A DNA stretch of 64,000 bases from Gemmatimonadales bacterium (lineage in GTDB: Bacteria; Gemmatimonadota; Gemmatimonadetes; Gemmatimonadales; GWC2-71-9): positions 111,236 through 175,235 of the forward strand of contig JAWKQM010000008.1 of the NCBI GenBank assembly GCA_041390145.1, read 5' to 3'. Both the position numbers and the translations under genes were made by a program. The notes below the pieces were generated by a model. That model was not told the DNA's origin. It searched no databases and saw only the letters and a program-made list of their open reading frames with translations. Position 1 is the first letter of the stretch; the number at the start of each line of letters is the position of its first letter. This document shows, piece after piece, positions 9,176-16,638 of the stretch.

Positions 9176-9864
9176 CACGGGGACCCTCGCTGCCGGAGCT
9201 CGGGCCGGCGATGGGCCGGCTGGTGCATCCCGCTGCCGCGGGTGGCACCGAAGCGCTGCTCGCGACGGTGCGCATCGCGCTGGTGACGCGCCTGCTTGAC
9301 GCCGCGGGGAGAGCTCGCGCCTCGCTGGCCTCGGGAGACCAGTCGGCGGCCCGCGAAGCGCTGGCGCCGGCGGTGTGGGCCGCATCCTGGGACCAGGCCG
9401 CGGAGGAAGCGGCCGCGGTCGTGATCGGGAAGCTGGAGGCCCGGATCACCTCGGCCGCGGTGGCGGCCCGGATGCCGGCGTGGCGACTGGAGCGGCACCG
9501 CGTCACCCCGGCGGAGCATCGCGCAATCCACGCCCGGCTGGGTGCCGGGGCGGGGGCGTTGCTCCGGGCCTCCGCGGAACTCGAGCATGTCTCGGATGCA
9601 CAGTGGGGGGAGCAGGTGCTCGCCACCGCGAGGCGGGTGGAGAGCGCCTGGGCGGCGTTGATCACCGCGGCGGACCGTGAGTTGGCGGAGTGGGAACCGG
9701 ATATTGAACTGGTGGCCGCCTGGCGCCGTGCCCGCTGGCCCCTCTGGACGGCGACCGGTGTGGTGCTCGCCGTGGCGCTCTGGGCCGGACTCCTCCTCGG
9801 CGGGTATCTCCCTGTTCCGGAACTGCTCCGGCCGATCGTCGAGACGCTCTGGGGACAGCTGTGA
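9160..9864 (+). CDS. Hypothetical Ala-rich protein with C-terminal membrane anchor
   Basis: A 234-residue protein I do not recognise. The first ~185 residues are helical and rich in Ala, Glu and Arg with no clear motif. A single hydrophobic segment near residues 189-212 (TATGVVLAVALWAGLLLGG) is followed by a ~20-residue tail, so the bulk is probably cytoplasmic and tail-anchored. It begins with GTG 9160 inside the CYTH gene and ends with a GTGA overlap with acpS, so translation is probably coupled to both neighbours. No function is proposed. Confidence 0.65.
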   Translation: MGSSVTRGPSLPELGPAMGRLVHPAAAGGTEALLATVRIALVTRLLDAAGRARASLASGDQSAAREALAPAVWAASWDQAAEEAAAVVIGKLEARITSAAVAARMPAWRLERHRVTPAEHRAIHARLGAGAGALLRASAELEHVSDAQWGEQVLATARRVESAWAALITAADRELAEWEPDIELVAAWRRARWPLWTATGVVLAVALWAGLLLGGYLPVPELLRPIVETLWGQL

Positions 9865-10244
9865 GCGTCATCGGGGTCGGGATGGATGTGGTGGAAGTCG
9901 AGCGCGCCCGGCACATTCTCTCGCGGCACGGGGAGCGGGCGCTCGGCCGCTTCCTGCTGGAGGGCGAGCGGGAATACGTCCTGCGGCAACCCGACCCGGC
10001 GCCCCACTTTGCGGTCCGCGTGGCCGCCAAGGAGGCGGCCTACAAAGCGCTGCAGTCGTTGCCGGGGATGCGGGCGGTCGGCTGGCACGACCTGGAAGTG
10101 TCACGGGAATCCGATGGACGGCCTCGACTCACGCTGCACGGCATCGCCACCGAAGTGCCTGCCGAATACTCGCTGCTCCTGTCGCTGACCCATACGCATG
10201 GGGTCGCAGGGGCGGTCGTTGTTCTCTCCCGGAACCAGCCCTAG
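9861..10244 (+). CDS. acpS: Holo-[acyl-carrier-protein] synthase
   Basis: A 127-residue protein with the AcpS signature: IGVGMDVVEVER at the N terminus (Mg-binding Asp9) and AAKEAAYKAL in the middle, the second metal and CoA site. It transfers phosphopantetheine from CoA to the serine of acyl carrier protein in fatty acid synthesis. Its length matches the family (about 120-130 residues). It is the last gene of the overlapped plus-strand run; a 48-bp gap separates it from the iron permease, so the run probably ends here although I see no strong terminator hairpin. Confidence 0.95.
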   Translation: MSVIGVGMDVVEVERARHILSRHGERALGRFLLEGEREYVLRQPDPAPHFAVRVAAKEAAYKALQSLPGMRAVGWHDLEVSRESDGRPRLTLHGIATEVPAEYSLLLSLTHTHGVAGAVVVLSRNQP

Positions 10245-10292
10245 CTAATCCGACTAACGCGGCATAGTTTCCAGCTTCGCCGACCAAACGAC

Positions 10293-12416
10293 TTGATAAT
10301 GATTCTCATTCCTGTACTGACATCTGTCTTCCTCCTCGCCGCTCCCCAGCAGGGGGTGCAGTCGCCGGCCGGCGGAGAAGATCTGGCGCCGATCGTCCAG
10401 CGCATCGCCTCGACGGTGCAGCTCGCGGCGCAGGAATATCGCATCGGGGTCTCGGGGGGCAGGGTCGTTTCGCCCGCCGAGGTGGAGGAAGCCCACCTCT
10501 TCCTGGCCGAGGCCCGCCGGACAGCCGAGCGACTCCCCCCGGAGTCCTCGACTTCGACCATTGCTGCCATTGACCAGCTGATCGCCGCCGTGAGCCGGAC
10601 CGCGGATCCCGATACGGTCGCCGTGGTGGCCCGCGGGCTCACCAGTGGCCTGGCTGATCGCTATCGCGTCGATGTGGACCAGGTGCCGGGCACCGCGCCC
10701 TCGCTCGCGCGGGGGGCGCAGGTGTACCAGGAGCAGTGCGCCAGTTGCCACGGCCTCACCGGGAGCGGCGATGGGCAGGAGGGACTCGGCCTTACCCCGC
10801 CTCCGTCGGCGTTGCGGGATGGCGCGCGGCTCGTGAACGTCTCCCCGCTCGACTTCTACCGGCGCATCACCATCGGCGTGTCGGGCACCGCGATGCCGGC
10901 GTTCGAGACCCGGCTGAGCACCGCCGACCGCTGGGCTGCCGCCGCCTATGCCACCCTCCTCCGGTATCCCGCTCCCTCGGGTGATGTGCCGGCGGGACTG
11001 CGCACCTTCAGCACCACGGCCAGGATGTCGGACGCGCAGATCGCCGAGGCGCTCGGTGCCCCCGTTGGCGCGGCGGCCCCGGCTATCGCCGCAGTCCGGA
11101 GCTTCCAGGTGCAGGAGTCGGGGGTGCACGCGGAAGAGGTCCTTGCCGAGGTCAACGTCCGGCTCGACTCGGTGCTTACCCTGGCCGCCGCAGGCCAGAG
11201 CGAGGCCGCCAGTGCCGAGGCATTCGAGGCCTATCTCACCTTCGAGCAGGTGGAGTCGGGACTCCGTGCCATCGATCCCTCGCTCGCGGGACAACTCGAG
11301 GCGGGGTTCGCCACGCTGCGTGGCCGCGCGGGTGGCGGCGCCACCTCCGCCGAACTGGACGCCCTGCATGACGACCTGGTCAGCGGGCTGGCCCGCGCCG
11401 AACGGATTCTCGGCACGCCGATGACGCCGTCCGACCTCTTCGTCCAGTCGTTCGTCATCCTGCTGCGGGAGGGACTGGAGGCCATCCTGCTGATCGGAGC
11501 GCTGATCGCGTTCCTGATGAAGACCGGCAACGCCCGGCGCCGGCGCGACATTCACATCGGCGTCGGTGCCGCGGTGGTCGTGAGCCTCCTGACGGCGGTG
11601 GCGTTCGAAACCATCTTCCGTTTCTCGCCCGCCAGCCAGGAGGTGCTCGAGGGGATCACGATGCTGGTGGCGACAGTCGCCCTTTTCTACGTGAGCTACT
11701 GGCTGCTGTCGAAGATGGAAGTGGCGAAGTGGAACCGGTTCGTGAAGGGGAAGGTGCAGGACGCGCTGGTCTCGGGCTCGATGTTCGCGCTGCCGTCGGT
11801 CGCCTTCCTGGCAGTCTATCGGGAAGGGGTGGAGACGGTCCTCTTCTACAAGGCGCTGCTGGTGGCGGGGCCGACGTCGGGGGCCGTGTGGCCGGTGCTC
11901 CTCGGCATCCTCGCGGCGTCGGTCGTCCTCGCCATCGTCTACGTGATGATCAACCGGTTCGGCGTCAAGCTGCCGCTCAAACCGTTCTTCGGCGTGACGA
12001 GCGCCTTCCTCTACTACATGGCCTTCGTGTTCCTGGGGAAGGGCATTGCGGAACTGCAGGGGGGTGGGGTGGTACCGATCACGGTGGTGCCGTGGGCCCC
12101 GCAGATCGAGCGGCTCGGCATCTACCGGACAGTGGAATCGCTTACGGCGCAGGGCATCCTGGCGCTGCTCTTTGTCGGCGCACTCATCTGGACCTTCTAC
12201 CTCGAGCCGCGCAGGCTGCGGGTCACCCAGGAGCTGGTTCCCGAGCCGCTGCCCCCTGATCAAGCGGCCGCCCCTGAGCCGCCTGCGATGGTTGCCAGCC
12301 TTTCGGTGCCCTTCGAATTGGACTTGCTCCGCTCGCTCGAGCGGATGGACGCCGACCTGGCGGAGTTGCGCGCGGAGGTGGAGCGCCTGAAGGCGCGCCT
12401 GCACGCAAGGCGGTAG
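10293..12416 (+). CDS. Cytochrome c-FTR1 fusion iron permease
   Basis: A 707-residue protein joining a secreted cytochrome-like part to an iron permease. A short hydrophobic leader (ILIPVLTSVFLLAA) precedes a heme-binding domain with CASCH at residues 149-153 and a probable axial Met in GTAMPAF. The second half is a seven-helix FTR1 permease with two iron-exchange motifs, REGLE (392-396) and REGVE (510-514). FTR1 systems import ferric iron after oxidation or exchange at the outer face; the fused cytochrome may handle electrons for Fe(II)/Fe(III) conversion (inference). The C-terminal tail (~residues 680-707) is a charged helix. Start is TTG 10293 or ATG 10299; a Fur-box-like site covers both. 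Confidence 0.9.
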   Translation: MIMILIPVLTSVFLLAAPQQGVQSPAGGEDLAPIVQRIASTVQLAAQEYRIGVSGGRVVSPAEVEEAHLFLAEARRTAERLPPESSTSTIAAIDQLIAAVSRTADPDTVAVVARGLTSGLADRYRVDVDQVPGTAPSLARGAQVYQEQCASCHGLTGSGDGQEGLGLTPPPSALRDGARLVNVSPLDFYRRITIGVSGTAMPAFETRLSTADRWAAAAYATLLRYPAPSGDVPAGLRTFSTTARMSDAQIAEALGAPVGAAAPAIAAVRSFQVQESGVHAEEVLAEVNVRLDSVLTLAAAGQSEAASAEAFEAYLTFEQVESGLRAIDPSLAGQLEAGFATLRGRAGGGATSAELDALHDDLVSGLARAERILGTPMTPSDLFVQSFVILLREGLEAILLIGALIAFLMKTGNARRRRDIHIGVGAAVVVSLLTAVAFETIFRFSPASQEVLEGITMLVATVALFYVSYWLLSKMEVAKWNRFVKGKVQDALVSGSMFALPSVAFLAVYREGVETVLFYKALLVAGPTSGAVWPVLLGILAASVVLAIVYVMINRFGVKLPLKPFFGVTSAFLYYMAFVFLGKGIAELQGGGVVPITVVPWAPQIERLGIYRTVESLTAQGILALLFVGALIWTFYLEPRRLRVTQELVPEPLPPDQAAAPEPPAMVASLSVPFELDLLRSLERMDADLAELRAEVERLKARLHARR
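10294..10308 (+). promoter_or_regulatory. Fur-box-like operator on the start codon of the iron permease gene
   Basis: TGATAATGATTCTCA matches the 7-1-7 Fur operator core (TGATAAT-N-ATTATCA) at 14 of its 15 positions. It covers both possible start codons of the downstream gene (TTG 10293, ATG 10299). Fur bound here with iron would block transcription start or early elongation of the permease gene. The identification rests on the motif and on the iron-uptake function of the gene next to it. Confidence 0.72.
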
Positions 12417-12449
12417 TCGAGCGTCTTCGGTCGCTCAGGCACAAATGCA

Positions 12450-12477
12450 AACGGCCCGCCGATGTCGGCGGGCCGTT
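12450..12477. terminator. Perfect GC-rich inverted repeat, probable bidirectional terminator
   Basis: Arms of 13 nt (12450-12462 and 12465-12477; AACGGCCCGCCGA against its complement) flank a 2-nt centre, so in RNA the inner pairs open to form the loop. It lies 34 bp after the permease stop and is positioned to end that plus-strand message and also a minus-strand transcript from the intergenic RNA candidate. The T-tract is weak on both sides: TTCGCG on plus and GTTTGCATTTG on minus, the latter being slightly richer in T. Confidence 0.75.
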
Positions 12478-12594
12478 CGCGTATGAGAGGTGGTAGATCG
12501 CCCCCTGAGTTATACGGAGACGGGCGGATGTGCCCGCTCCAACCCTTCTTCGACCTACCACTTTCTTCCGGGGCAGCATTCACCCCTTGCTGGT
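12450..12594 (-). ncRNA. Candidate structured small RNA behind a sigma54-type promoter
   Basis: On the minus strand this ~145-nt stretch folds strongly. An 11-bp closing stem pairs GTGGTAGGTCG (12561-12551) with CGATCTACCAC (12500-12490). Inside it a second hairpin pairs GGAGCGGGC (12540-12532) with GCCCG-U-CTCC (12525-12516), loop ACATCC. Unpaired purine-rich strands (GAAGAAAG, GAAGAAGG) flank the stems, and the 12450-12477 hairpin follows as terminator. A near-consensus sigma54 promoter would start it at about 12594. It does not match tRNA, tmRNA, SRP RNA, RNase P or 6S RNA patterns I know. An alternative is a short peptide frame from ATG 12579, but I see no family and the pairing argues for RNA. 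Confidence 0.5.
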
Positions 12595-12604
12595 CGATAA
12601 CTAA

Positions 12605-12620
12605 AGCACCGTTCGTGCCA
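12605..12620 (-). promoter_or_regulatory. Sigma54 (-24/-12) promoter candidate
   Basis: Read on the minus strand, TGGCACGAACGGTGCT fits the sigma54 consensus TGGCACGrNNNTTGCW at all fixed positions but one (G for the first T of TTGC). GG and GC have the correct 10-nt spacing. Predicted start is near 12594, an A. It lies in the non-coding stretch after lgt, pointing into the structured RNA candidate. This window encodes two NtrC-type activators that could serve such a promoter. Confidence 0.6.
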
Positions 12621-12681
12621 CATTGTACAAATCGGTAACCTGTTGAAGCGTAATAAGTTGGCTTATTGCTTCGAGCCGCTG

Positions 12682-12728
12682 AAAAGGGCCGAAATCGTCA
12701 AAAAAGTCGACGATTTCAGCCCTCTTTT
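12682..12728 (-). terminator. Long hairpin downstream of lgt: terminator of the minus-strand run
   Basis: GAAATCGTC (12691-12699) and GACGATTTC (12709-12717) form a 9-bp stem around a 9-nt loop, extended by GGGC/GCCC with one mismatch and by flanking A and T runs. On the minus strand it reads as a stem followed by CCCTTTTC, an intrinsic terminator ~40 bp after the lgt stop. It also lies ~100-120 bp upstream of the predicted sigma54 start, where enhancer inverted repeats usually sit, so a double role is possible. The rest of 12417-12768 outside the listed sites shows nothing I can name. Confidence 0.65.
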
Positions 12729-12768
12729 CTCAAGCTTTGTGATCTGAGTCACTTACGGTGCTGTCGAG

Positions 12769-13611
12769 TTACTTGACAGACCGGGTCGGTGTCATGGAAA
12801 GGTACTCCCCTGGCGGAGCCTCCCCGGCCCCCCGGAGTCGAGCGAACACGGCGGCCCCCACGAGGACGATGGCGACGCTTGTTACCTGTGCTGCCGTGAA
12901 ACCAGCGAAGAACCGGTCATCCTTGGCGCGCAGGATCTCGATGAAGAACCGCTCCACGCCGGCCATCATCAGGTAGAGGCCGAGGAGGGTCCCCGTTCCC
13001 CAGTCCTTGGTGCGCAGCTTCCACAGGATCATGAATGCGATGAGCATCAACCCGGTCTCGTAGAGCTGGGTTGGGTGGACTGCCAGCACGGTCGTCGGGT
13101 CGAGTCCGGGTGGAACGGAGACGCCGAACGCGGCGAGGTTGCCCGCGGTCGACGGCGGCAGGCCCTGCGGGAATGCCACCGCCCAGGGGAGGTTGGTCGG
13201 GCCGCCGTAGTCGTCGCCCACGAGGAAGCACCCGACCCGGCCAATGGCGTACGAGGCCGCGAGCGCGGGGGCGGTAATGTGCAGGGTCCACCGCGCGGGG
13301 ACGCGGAGGCGCCATCCGTTGGCGAGGACAGCCACGACGCCGCCGAGGAAGCCGCCATACCAGACCAGGCCACCGCGCGAGAAGAGCGCGCCGGGATCCT
13401 GCGTCAGGGCCACGTACCAGAGTTTGGCGCCGAGGACGCCGCCGATGAGCGCCGCCATCACGATGTCGGAGGCGTAGTTCCGGTTGAGTCCCCGGCGCTC
13501 GAGTTCGAGGCCGATGAGCCAGCCGCCGACCAGGAAGCCGACCATCATCATGATCCCGTAGCCCGTGACCTGCAGTGGGCCGAGATTGATGTTGAACGGG
13601 TAGACAGGCAT
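12769..13611 (-). CDS. lgt: Prolipoprotein diacylglyceryl transferase
   Basis: A 280-residue, multi-pass inner-membrane enzyme that moves diacylglycerol from phosphatidylglycerol to the lipobox Cys of prolipoproteins. About seven hydrophobic segments are visible. The Lgt signature region is GRVGCFLVGDDYGG (from residue 124), with the essential Arg125; the usual GRxGNFxNGE is diverged to Cys/Val/Asp here. HPTQLYE and VERFFIEILR are the other conserved blocks. It is last in the long minus-strand run, 12 bp after tsaD, and a strong hairpin follows. Lipoproteins that would use it occur in this window (26.8, 61.6 and 63.0 kb). Confidence 0.95.
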   Translation of the reverse strand: MPVYPFNINLGPLQVTGYGIMMMVGFLVGGWLIGLELERRGLNRNYASDIVMAALIGGVLGAKLWYVALTQDPGALFSRGGLVWYGGFLGGVVAVLANGWRLRVPARWTLHITAPALAASYAIGRVGCFLVGDDYGGPTNLPWAVAFPQGLPPSTAGNLAAFGVSVPPGLDPTTVLAVHPTQLYETGLMLIAFMILWKLRTKDWGTGTLLGLYLMMAGVERFFIEILRAKDDRFFAGFTAAQVTSVAIVLVGAAVFARLRGAGEAPPGEYLSMTPTRSVK

Positions 13612-13623
13612 CGATGCTCCGGT

Positions 13624-14664
13624 TCAGGCGGCGGTTGTGAAGAGTCCGGGAAGGGGCAGGCTGTCGCTCGGCTCCAGCCCGGGCCCGCTGCGTTCGCCGC
13701 GGGCGAGCCGCCACGCGCCGGCGGCCGCGATCATGGCGGCGTTGTCGGTGTTGAGGCGCGGCGAGGCGACAGCCAAACGCACCCGGGTGCCCAGTCGTTC
13801 CCGCAGCCGGAGGGCCAGCGCCCGGTTGCAGGCCACCCCCCCGCCGATCATGGCGAGCGGATACCCCAGTTCCTCGACGGCAGCGGCGGTCTTCTGCACC
13901 AGGACGTCCAGCGCCGCATCCTGGAATCCGCGGGCCAGGTCGGCTCGTTCGGCGTCGAGGTCGGTGCTCTGACGCACCGCCCGGAGCACCGCGGTCTTGA
14001 GTCCGCTGAACGAGAAATTCCAGCGATTGGGTCCGTCGCCCTTCAGGTCGCGGAGCAGCGGGCGGGGAAACACGAACTTCCCGGCTGTTCCGGTCGCCGC
14101 CAGGCGTTCGAGCGGGGCGCCGCCGGGATACCCGAGGCCGAGGAGGGTGGCCACCTTGTCGAACGCCTCGCCTGCCGCGTCGTCGAGCGTCTGGCCGAGC
14201 AGGCGGTACTCTCCCCACGCCGGGACATCGAGCAGGAGGGTGTGGCCGCCGCTCACGAGGAGCGCCACGAAGGGCGGGGCGAAGTCGGCGTCTTCCAGCG
14301 CCGGTGCAAAAAGGTGCCCCTCCATGTGGTGCACGCCGATGAGCGGCTTGCCGGTCGACCAGGCGAGCGTCTTCCCGTACATCAGTCCCACCAGGAGCGC
14401 GCCGACGAGCCCGGGTCCCGACGTCACGGCAATCGCGTCGATGTCGTCGAGGGTGGCACCGGCCTCGCCGAGCGCCCGGTCCACCACGGGAGCGATGGCG
14501 GTGAGGTGGGCGCGGCTCGCGAGTTCGGGCACCACGCCGCCGAACACCGTGTGCACGTCTTGCGAGAGGATCACGACGCTCTCGAGCGCCGGGCGCCCCT
14601 GCTCCAGCCGGACGACCGCGGCAGATGTCTCGTCGCAGGACGACTCGATGCCGAGGACGCGCAT
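13624..14664 (-). CDS. tsaD: tRNA N6-adenosine threonylcarbamoyltransferase
   Basis: A 346-residue TsaD/Kae1/Gcp protein that transfers the threonylcarbamoyl group to A37 of ANN-decoding tRNAs. N-terminal VLGIESSCDET is the family signature. The metal site HHMEGH (residues 112-117) and the ATP-binding blocks VSGGHT, DDAAGEAFDK and GGGVACN are present. I start at ATG 14664; the frame stays open upstream by chance across the thioredoxin gene. Gaps are 8 bp to the gene before it and 12 bp to lgt. Confidence 0.96.
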   Translation of the reverse strand: MRVLGIESSCDETSAAVVRLEQGRPALESVVILSQDVHTVFGGVVPELASRAHLTAIAPVVDRALGEAGATLDDIDAIAVTSGPGLVGALLVGLMYGKTLAWSTGKPLIGVHHMEGHLFAPALEDADFAPPFVALLVSGGHTLLLDVPAWGEYRLLGQTLDDAAGEAFDKVATLLGLGYPGGAPLERLAATGTAGKFVFPRPLLRDLKGDGPNRWNFSFSGLKTAVLRAVRQSTDLDAERADLARGFQDAALDVLVQKTAAAVEELGYPLAMIGGGVACNRALALRLRERLGTRVRLAVASPRLNTDNAAMIAAAGAWRLARGERSGPGLEPSDSLPLPGLFTTAA

Positions 14665-14672
14665 CGGGTGGG

Positions 14673-15209
14673 TCAGCTCTGCTGGTCGAGCAGCCGCTCG
14701 ATCAGGTCCCGGTTGGCCTTGGAGCTCCAGTCGTGCGTGCCGATGATCCGCTTGATGATCACGCCGTTGTGGTCGAGCAGGAAACTCTCTGGCACGCCCG
14801 TGGTCTGGTAGATGCGCTGGATCTCCCCGCTCCGGTCGAGCAGGAGGTCGAAGGTCAGGCCCAGTTCGGTCCCGAAGGCGAGCACGCCGGCCGGGTCGCC
14901 ATCGTCGATGCTGACGGCGGCCACCTTGAAACCGCGGGGTGCAAGATCCTTGTAGGCGGCCTCCATGGCGGGCATCTCTTCCCGGCATGGGGCGCACCAC
15001 GTGGCCCAGATATTCACCAGCGTGACCTGCCCGGCGTACTTCTCGCGAAGCGAAACGGTGTCGTTGGTCGCGAGATCCAGGACCCGGAAGTCCGGGGCCT
15101 TCTTGTTGACCGCGACGCCGTAGTTGTCCGGGCTGTTCTTCACGAGCGCCACGGCCCCGACGACCATCGCGATGACGATTGCGCCGACGACCATCCACTG
15201 CTTGGACAT
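14673..15209 (-). CDS. TlpA/ResA-like membrane-anchored thioredoxin
   Basis: A 178-residue protein with a single N-terminal membrane segment (~residues 5-24) followed by a thioredoxin fold facing the periplasm. The active site is WCAPC (Cys72, Cys75), with the cis-Pro region GVPESFLLD downstream. Such proteins reduce disulfides, often in cytochrome c maturation or envelope redox repair; the partner is not shown here, although a cytochrome c fusion is encoded at 10.3 kb. Start ATG 15209 places the signal anchor correctly; an in-frame ATG 33 nt upstream adds only MHGTGLRKSTI. Confidence 0.9.
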   Translation of the reverse strand: MSKQWMVVGAIVIAMVVGAVALVKNSPDNYGVAVNKKAPDFRVLDLATNDTVSLREKYAGQVTLVNIWATWCAPCREEMPAMEAAYKDLAPRGFKVAAVSIDDGDPAGVLAFGTELGLTFDLLLDRSGEIQRIYQTTGVPESFLLDHNGVIIKRIIGTHDWSSKANRDLIERLLDQQS

Positions 15210-15223
15210 GATTGTGCTCTTCC

Positions 15224-15889
15224 TCAGGCCCGTGCCATGCACAGGCGATGGAGTTCATTGACGGCGCCGCCCAAAAAGGCGGCGCCGAAGATGGCGGTGC
15301 CCGCCACAAAGGTGTCCGCGCCGGCGGCGTGCGCCTGCGCGATGGTCTTGGGCGTGATCCCGCCATCGACCTCGAGGCGGGCGCCCGACCTCCGGGCATC
15401 AAGCAGTGCGCGGACGCGACGAATCTTGTCGGTGGCGGCCGGGATGTACGACTGCCCGCCGAATCCGGGGTTCACCGACATCACCAGCACCAGGTCGAGG
15501 TCGGCCACGACTTCCTCGATGAGCGCGAGCGGCGTCGAGGGATTGAGCGCCAGCCCCGCCGCCATCCCGTGGGCGCGCACGGTGGCCAGGTGTCGCTGCA
15601 CATGCACCGTCGCTTCGGGATGAAAGGTGAACACGTTCGCGCCGGCGGCGGCGTACTCCTCGATATACTGCTCCGGCCGCTCGACCATCAGGTGGACATC
15701 AATCGGACAGTCGGTGATCCGGCGGATCGCCCGGATCATCGGCGCCCCAAAGGTGAGGTTCGGCACGAAGTGGCCGTCCATCACATCCACGTGCATCCAT
15801 TCGGCGCCGCCCGCGAGGGCCTTCTCCACCTGCTCCGGGAGGCGCGCGAGGTCGGCGCTGAGCACGCTGGGTGCGATGATCGGGTTCAC
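15224..15889 (-). CDS. rpe: Ribulose-phosphate 3-epimerase
   Basis: A 221-residue TIM-barrel enzyme interconverting ribulose-5-phosphate and xylulose-5-phosphate in the pentose phosphate pathway. IIAPSVLSADLARL at the N terminus, the metal ligands in MHVDVMDGHFVPN (His33, Asp35), MSVNPGFGGQ and EVDGGI are all present. The length is standard. ATG 15889 overlaps the stop of the PASTA gene in an ATGA junction. Confidence 0.96.
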   Translation of the reverse strand: MNPIIAPSVLSADLARLPEQVEKALAGGAEWMHVDVMDGHFVPNLTFGAPMIRAIRRITDCPIDVHLMVERPEQYIEEYAAAGANVFTFHPEATVHVQRHLATVRAHGMAAGLALNPSTPLALIEEVVADLDLVLVMSVNPGFGGQSYIPAATDKIRRVRALLDARRSGARLEVDGGITPKTIAQAHAAGADTFVAGTAIFGAAFLGGAVNELHRLCMARA

Positions 15890-16638
15890 GGGGTCCTCTC
15901 CAGGGTCAGGTCCACTCTGCTCCGCCGGGGGAGGCGCACGCCGGGGGAGGGTCGCTGTTCCAGCACCACACCGGGCCGCGACCCGGGCCGGCTCTCATAC
16001 CGGACGTAGCCGACCAGCAGGCCCAGCGCCTCCAGGCGTTCGGCGGCCTGGTCGCGGTTCAGGCCCCGGAGGGTCGGCACCTGAATATCGGCGGGCCCGC
16101 GGCTCACGACCAGCGTCACATCTTCACCCGGCCGGCGGACCACCCCCAGCCCCGGCCGTGTGGCCAGCACGGTGCCCGGGACGGTAAGGGAGGCCACCGA
16201 GTCGATGGAACCCACCCGGAAGCCCGCCTCGCGCAGGACGGAGATGGCCAGGTCCAGGTCGAGGTTCACCACATCGGGCACCACGGACGCTTCCGGCCCG
16301 GTGCTTACTGTCAGGCGGACCACAGCGGAGGGAGGCAGCTGCATATCGGGCGGTGGATCCTGCCAGACGACGACACCGCCGAGCGCCGTGGGATGCGGCA
16401 CCTCCGATTCACGGCGCACCCGAAATCCCGCCGCCTGAAGCGTCTTCTCCGCCGAGGTGTAGGGCTGGCCGATCACGCTGGGGACCAGATTGCCGGTGTC
16501 CGAGATCGGCGCCGGAAAGAGCACCACGGCAGCCAGGAGGTAGCCCAGCAGGGAGGCGCCCCCGAGAACAGCCAGCCAGGTGAGGAAGCGCCGGCTGACC
16601 AAGGGTGTGGACGCTGGAGTATGCCGCCGAACCTTCAC
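15886..16638 (-). CDS. Membrane-anchored PASTA-domain protein without a kinase domain
   Basis: A 250-residue protein: a short basic N terminus, one membrane helix at about 18-42 (LTWLAVLGGASLLGYLLAA), then three PASTA repeats at about 50-117, 118-186 and 187-250. Each has the VPxVxGxxxxxAxxxLxxxGF pattern in some form. PASTA domains bind muropeptides or uncrosslinked peptidoglycan; they usually sit on Ser/Thr kinases or PBPs, but here no kinase is attached. The protein may be a wall-binding anchor or sensor. GTG 16638 overlaps the rsmB stop in a GTGA junction; reading from the upstream TTG or CTG codons would only copy the rsmB tail. Confidence 0.85.
   Translation of the reverse strand: MKVRRHTPASTPLVSRRFLTWLAVLGGASLLGYLLAAVVLFPAPISDTGNLVPSVIGQPYTSAEKTLQAAGFRVRRESEVPHPTALGGVVVWQDPPPDMQLPPSAVVRLTVSTGPEASVVPDVVNLDLDLAISVLREAGFRVGSIDSVASLTVPGTVLATRPGLGVVRRPGEDVTLVVSRGPADIQVPTLRGLNRDQAAERLEALGLLVGYVRYESRPGSRPGVVLEQRPSPGVRLPRRSRVDLTLERTP

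Noticed and set aside
10254..12404. A 716-codon minus-strand frame opposite the iron permease
   Set aside because: His/Arg-rich shadow text with no family; the plus strand has CxxCH and two REGxE motifs.
12490..12561. Possible tRNA or known housekeeping RNA (tmRNA, SRP RNA, 6S, RNase P)
   Set aside because: No T-loop, CCA-type end or anticodon arm, and none of the signature sequences of the other families could be placed.
12223..12579. A small basic protein starting at ATG 12579 (minus)
   Set aside because: It runs through the perfect terminator repeat and into the antisense of the permease gene, has no recognisable family, and its 5' part is better explained by RNA pairing.
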